DNA of 64,000 bases from positions 41,058-105,057 of the forward strand of contig JAGQQE010000001.1 in NCBI GenBank assembly GCA_020426345.1. The letters are read 5' to 3'. A program made the position numbers and the translations under genes. Source of the DNA: Planctomycetaceae bacterium (GTDB taxonomy: Bacteria; Planctomycetota; Planctomycetia; Planctomycetales; Planctomycetaceae). The notes beneath the pieces are model-generated. The model did no database searches. It worked only from the letters and a program-made list of their open reading frames with translations, and was not told the DNA's origin. Within the stretch, counting starts at the first letter, position 1, and each line of letters starts with the position of its first letter. Of this stretch, positions 62,105-64,000 are shown piece by piece.

Positions 62105-62959
62105 TCATAACAACAGCATGGGGACATCGGTCAGTTCAACACTCATCGAGTACGCGCGGCCGTTCATCGCCAGCTGGTCATCATCTTTTGTGTTCATCAC
62201 CAGCAGGTCAATATTTTCGGAATGGATGAGGCGTCGATAATCCTGCAGATGATGGCCTCTGGCAGCGTGGCTATGTACGGTGATGTCCGCGTGAGACGTG
62301 CTGATCACTTTTTCACAGCTGCTGAGAAACTGGCGAGCGTCGTGTAACAGTTGCGATTCGAGGAGCCGAATAGTGTCATCAGAATCCAGCTCCGGAATCC
62401 GGCGAATGGCAGCGGCGTATCGCTGGAAAATGCGATCGTCTTCGACATGACATAACCACAGACTGCCCCCTGTTCGACACAGTTTCACGCCGTAATTGAT
62501 CAGTCGATTGTCACCGGAAATATGATCTGCCACGATCATGACCCGATCGCAGTCGCCGTCATTCAGCGGCGCCGGATCATGTGATAAACCCGGCAATACG
62601 AGTACCGGAATCGACGTGGTCTGAGTCAGCATATCCAGGTAAACGCCCAGGCTGTGCACAGGCAGCATGTCACGTTCATGCAGGTGACGATAGGTGACGA
62701 TCAGATCGGTTTGCTCGGTATCGATCATCTCCAGCAGCGTTTTCACATTGGAAAACTCCGCGCCGGAAATAATTCGCCACGAGTTCGCACGTTGGAGCGG
62801 CCGTACAAACGAGCGCACAGCCTCTGCTGTCTGTTCTCCGGCGGCTGCTTCTCCGTCTGTCACGATTGTGACAGATTCGATTGGAATGTCGGCAAATTCG
62901 AAACTCTGCTTCTCAGCGCGACGGAAGATGGATTCAAATTCATCGATAGCATCAGGCAT
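62105..62959 (-). CDS. Tandem universal stress protein-like protein
   Basis: A 284-aa cytoplasmic protein with two USP-like halves: N-terminal SVTIVTDGEAAAGEQTAEAV and TSIPVLVLPG, C-terminal DRVMIVADHISGDNRLINYG and IDLLVMNTKDDDQL ending VELTDVPMLLL. The ATP-binding GxxG-N9-G(S/T) motif is not clearly present, so it may be the nucleotide-free type. It precedes the ion transporter gene and may regulate it (inference from synteny). An inverted repeat lies 33 bp upstream. Confidence 0.78.
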   Translation of the reverse strand: MPDAIDEFESIFRRAEKQSFEFADIPIESVTIVTDGEAAAGEQTAEAVRSFVRPLQRANSWRIISGAEFSNVKTLLEMIDTEQTDLIVTYRHLHERDMLPVHSLGVYLDMLTQTTSIPVLVLPGLSHDPAPLNDGDCDRVMIVADHISGDNRLINYGVKLCRTGGSLWLCHVEDDRIFQRYAAAIRRIPELDSDDTIRLLESQLLHDARQFLSSCEKVISTSHADITVHSHAARGHHLQDYRRLIHSENIDLLVMNTKDDDQLAMNGRAYSMSVELTDVPMLLL

Positions 62960-62991
62960 CAGTACAACTTCCGTTCAACGAATGACTTTGG

Positions 62992-63027
62992 CAGGGGTGA
63001 AACGAAGAACGATCCTGTCCACCCCTG
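62992..63027. promoter_or_regulatory. Inverted repeat upstream of USP gene
   Basis: Perfect 8-bp inverted repeat CAGGGGTG (62992-62999) and CACCCCTG (63020-63027), 20-bp spacer, 33 bp from the start codon of the universal stress gene. It could be an operator or, as DNA, a hairpin. No matching -35/-10 pair was found. Confidence 0.5.
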
Positions 63028-63093
63028 ACCCAAAGTGAGCTCAAACTCAGAAACGCGGCGACATCGCCCGAAAAAGATGCGTGCGCACCAGTT

Positions 63094-64000
63094 TCAGTTA
63101 AGACTCTTACCAGACCGAATCGCAGTGTCATGGCTGTCCAGAGTACGGATCGCTGCAATCCACCGCGCTTCCTCACGATTCGTAGCCACCCGCGTGATTG
63201 GGCGACCAGCGGCATCATAACAAAAGTCAGCAATGGGAGGCGGTTTAATATCAACGACTTCGTTGGTATCGCCCGACGAGCGACTCTGAATCTTGCGAAA
63301 TGACCGCGGAACAACCGCATTGCGGCATTCCTTGTAGGCCCATGCTTTGCCGGTCTGGAGTTGCAGGTCGTATGTGGCATCAAAGACCTCCTGCTGCTTT
63401 GTGCTGAGATTTTCATGGCTGGTCAGCCAGACGTACTTCGTCTTGCTGAGACGGTCATCGCCCTCTTTGATGAGAGCTCGATGTTCGCCTCGACGGACTT
63501 TGTCGACCGCCTTTGTGGCCATCTGCATGACGTGAAACCGATCGTGGACAATCTTGTGCTCCGCCAACGGAATGACTTGCTTCGCCGCTTTGACGTAGGC
63601 CGCATTCATGTCCATCGCAATGGCTTCGACAGACTGCAGCTGATCCTCAGAAAGTTGAGAAAGGCAGGCAATTCCGGCCTCCGTGTCGTTTCCATCGGAG
63701 ATCGCTTCGACCGTGCTGTTGTCCAGATCGTAAAGCAGAGTGATGTAGTTTTGCCCTTTGAGAAAAGCCTTCTCGTCGATTCCCAGTCGAGGCATCGGCT
63801 GCTGCTCTTTGCGAGCTTTGCCTCGAGCCACCGCGCGTTCAATGATCGACCAAGTCTGATCCCATTTCGTTCCCAGAATACTCATGGCGCCTTTGACGGT
63901 TTGAGTCGCCAGAAGCACCTGAATGGCAAACCTCTCGAAGAGAATGGTAAAGCGACTACCTTTCTCGGCCCATGGCACGCGAACCTGCTTCACGCCATGC
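63094..64000 (-). pseudogene. ISL3-family transposase remnant, truncated at window edge
   Basis: The reading frame runs off the right edge and codes for the central part of an ISL3-type DDE transposase: VPWAEKGSRFTILFERFAIQ, the first Asp in GIDEKAFLKGQNYITLLYDL, the second in VEAIAMDMNAAYVKAAKQVI, then HDRFHVMQMATKAVDKVRRG. After about AWAYKECRNAV the sequence no longer resembles the family, and the C-terminal block with the catalytic Glu is replaced by about 70 unrelated residues (PITRVATNREEARWIAAIRT). It is therefore probably inactive and chimeric. The missing upstream part lies outside the window. Confidence 0.8.

Overview
The window is a bacterial chromosome segment from a planctomycete, most likely class Planctomycetia; I cannot resolve the genus. 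The evidence is a DUF1559 major-pilin-like protein with a type IV pilin N-terminus, an exported protein with planctomycete-type cytochrome c plus WD40 repeats, an SGNH/PVC-type dehydrogenase fusion, a CRTAC1-like FG-GAP lipoprotein paired with a TPR protein, a formylglycine sulfatase, and a ribosomal protein L17 with large insertions. Many genes start with GTG.

Region 1 (1-24.66 kb, + strand) is one long transcription/translation block: rpoB, rpoC, then str (rpsL, rpsG, an unusual EF-G), S10 (rpsJ to rpsQ), spc (rplN to secY) and alpha (rpmJ, rpsM, rpsK, rpoA, rplQ) genes. rplX (L24), rpmD (L30), adk, map, infA and rpsD are absent from places they often occupy. Near-consensus sigma70-type promoters, each with an inverted repeat, precede rpsL and rpsJ. 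Strong intrinsic terminators follow rpsG and rplQ. The EF-G resembles the mtEFG2/spdEFG2 type rather than the canonical translocase.

Region 2 (24.7-40.8 kb, mostly - strand) holds an ECF sigma factor overlapping a multi-pass membrane partner, a LarA-like protein that has lost the pincer lysine, ahcY, an unknown exported protein, a TlpA-like thioredoxin protein, an exported caspase-like protein, the FG-GAP/TPR pair, a small lipoprotein, the DUF1559 protein and nadB.

Region 3 (41-50 kb) carries a CobW-like G3E protein with an Arg in place of the Walker A Lys and a His/Asp tail, a sulfatase, a beta-lactamase-fold hydrolase, a 20-bp tandem repeat, the cytochrome c/WD40 protein, an RluA-family pseudouridine synthase and a LuxR-type regulator.

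Region 4 (50-64 kb, mostly - strand) contains a tightly coupled ABC ATPase / ABC-2 permease / HEAT-repeat cassette, the SGNH-dehydrogenase fusion, a GT39-like membrane glycosyltransferase, a SASA-type esterase, a tandem universal stress protein upstream of an ArsB/NhaD-type transporter, and a damaged ISL3-family transposase at the right edge. Three copies of a ~100-bp imperfect-palindrome repeat lie in intergenic DNA of regions 2 and 3.

I found no tRNA, rRNA, CRISPR array or recognisable defence system. The strongest candidates for something undescribed are the divergent EF-G, the active-site-altered LarA-like and CobW-like proteins, and the dispersed palindromic repeat.
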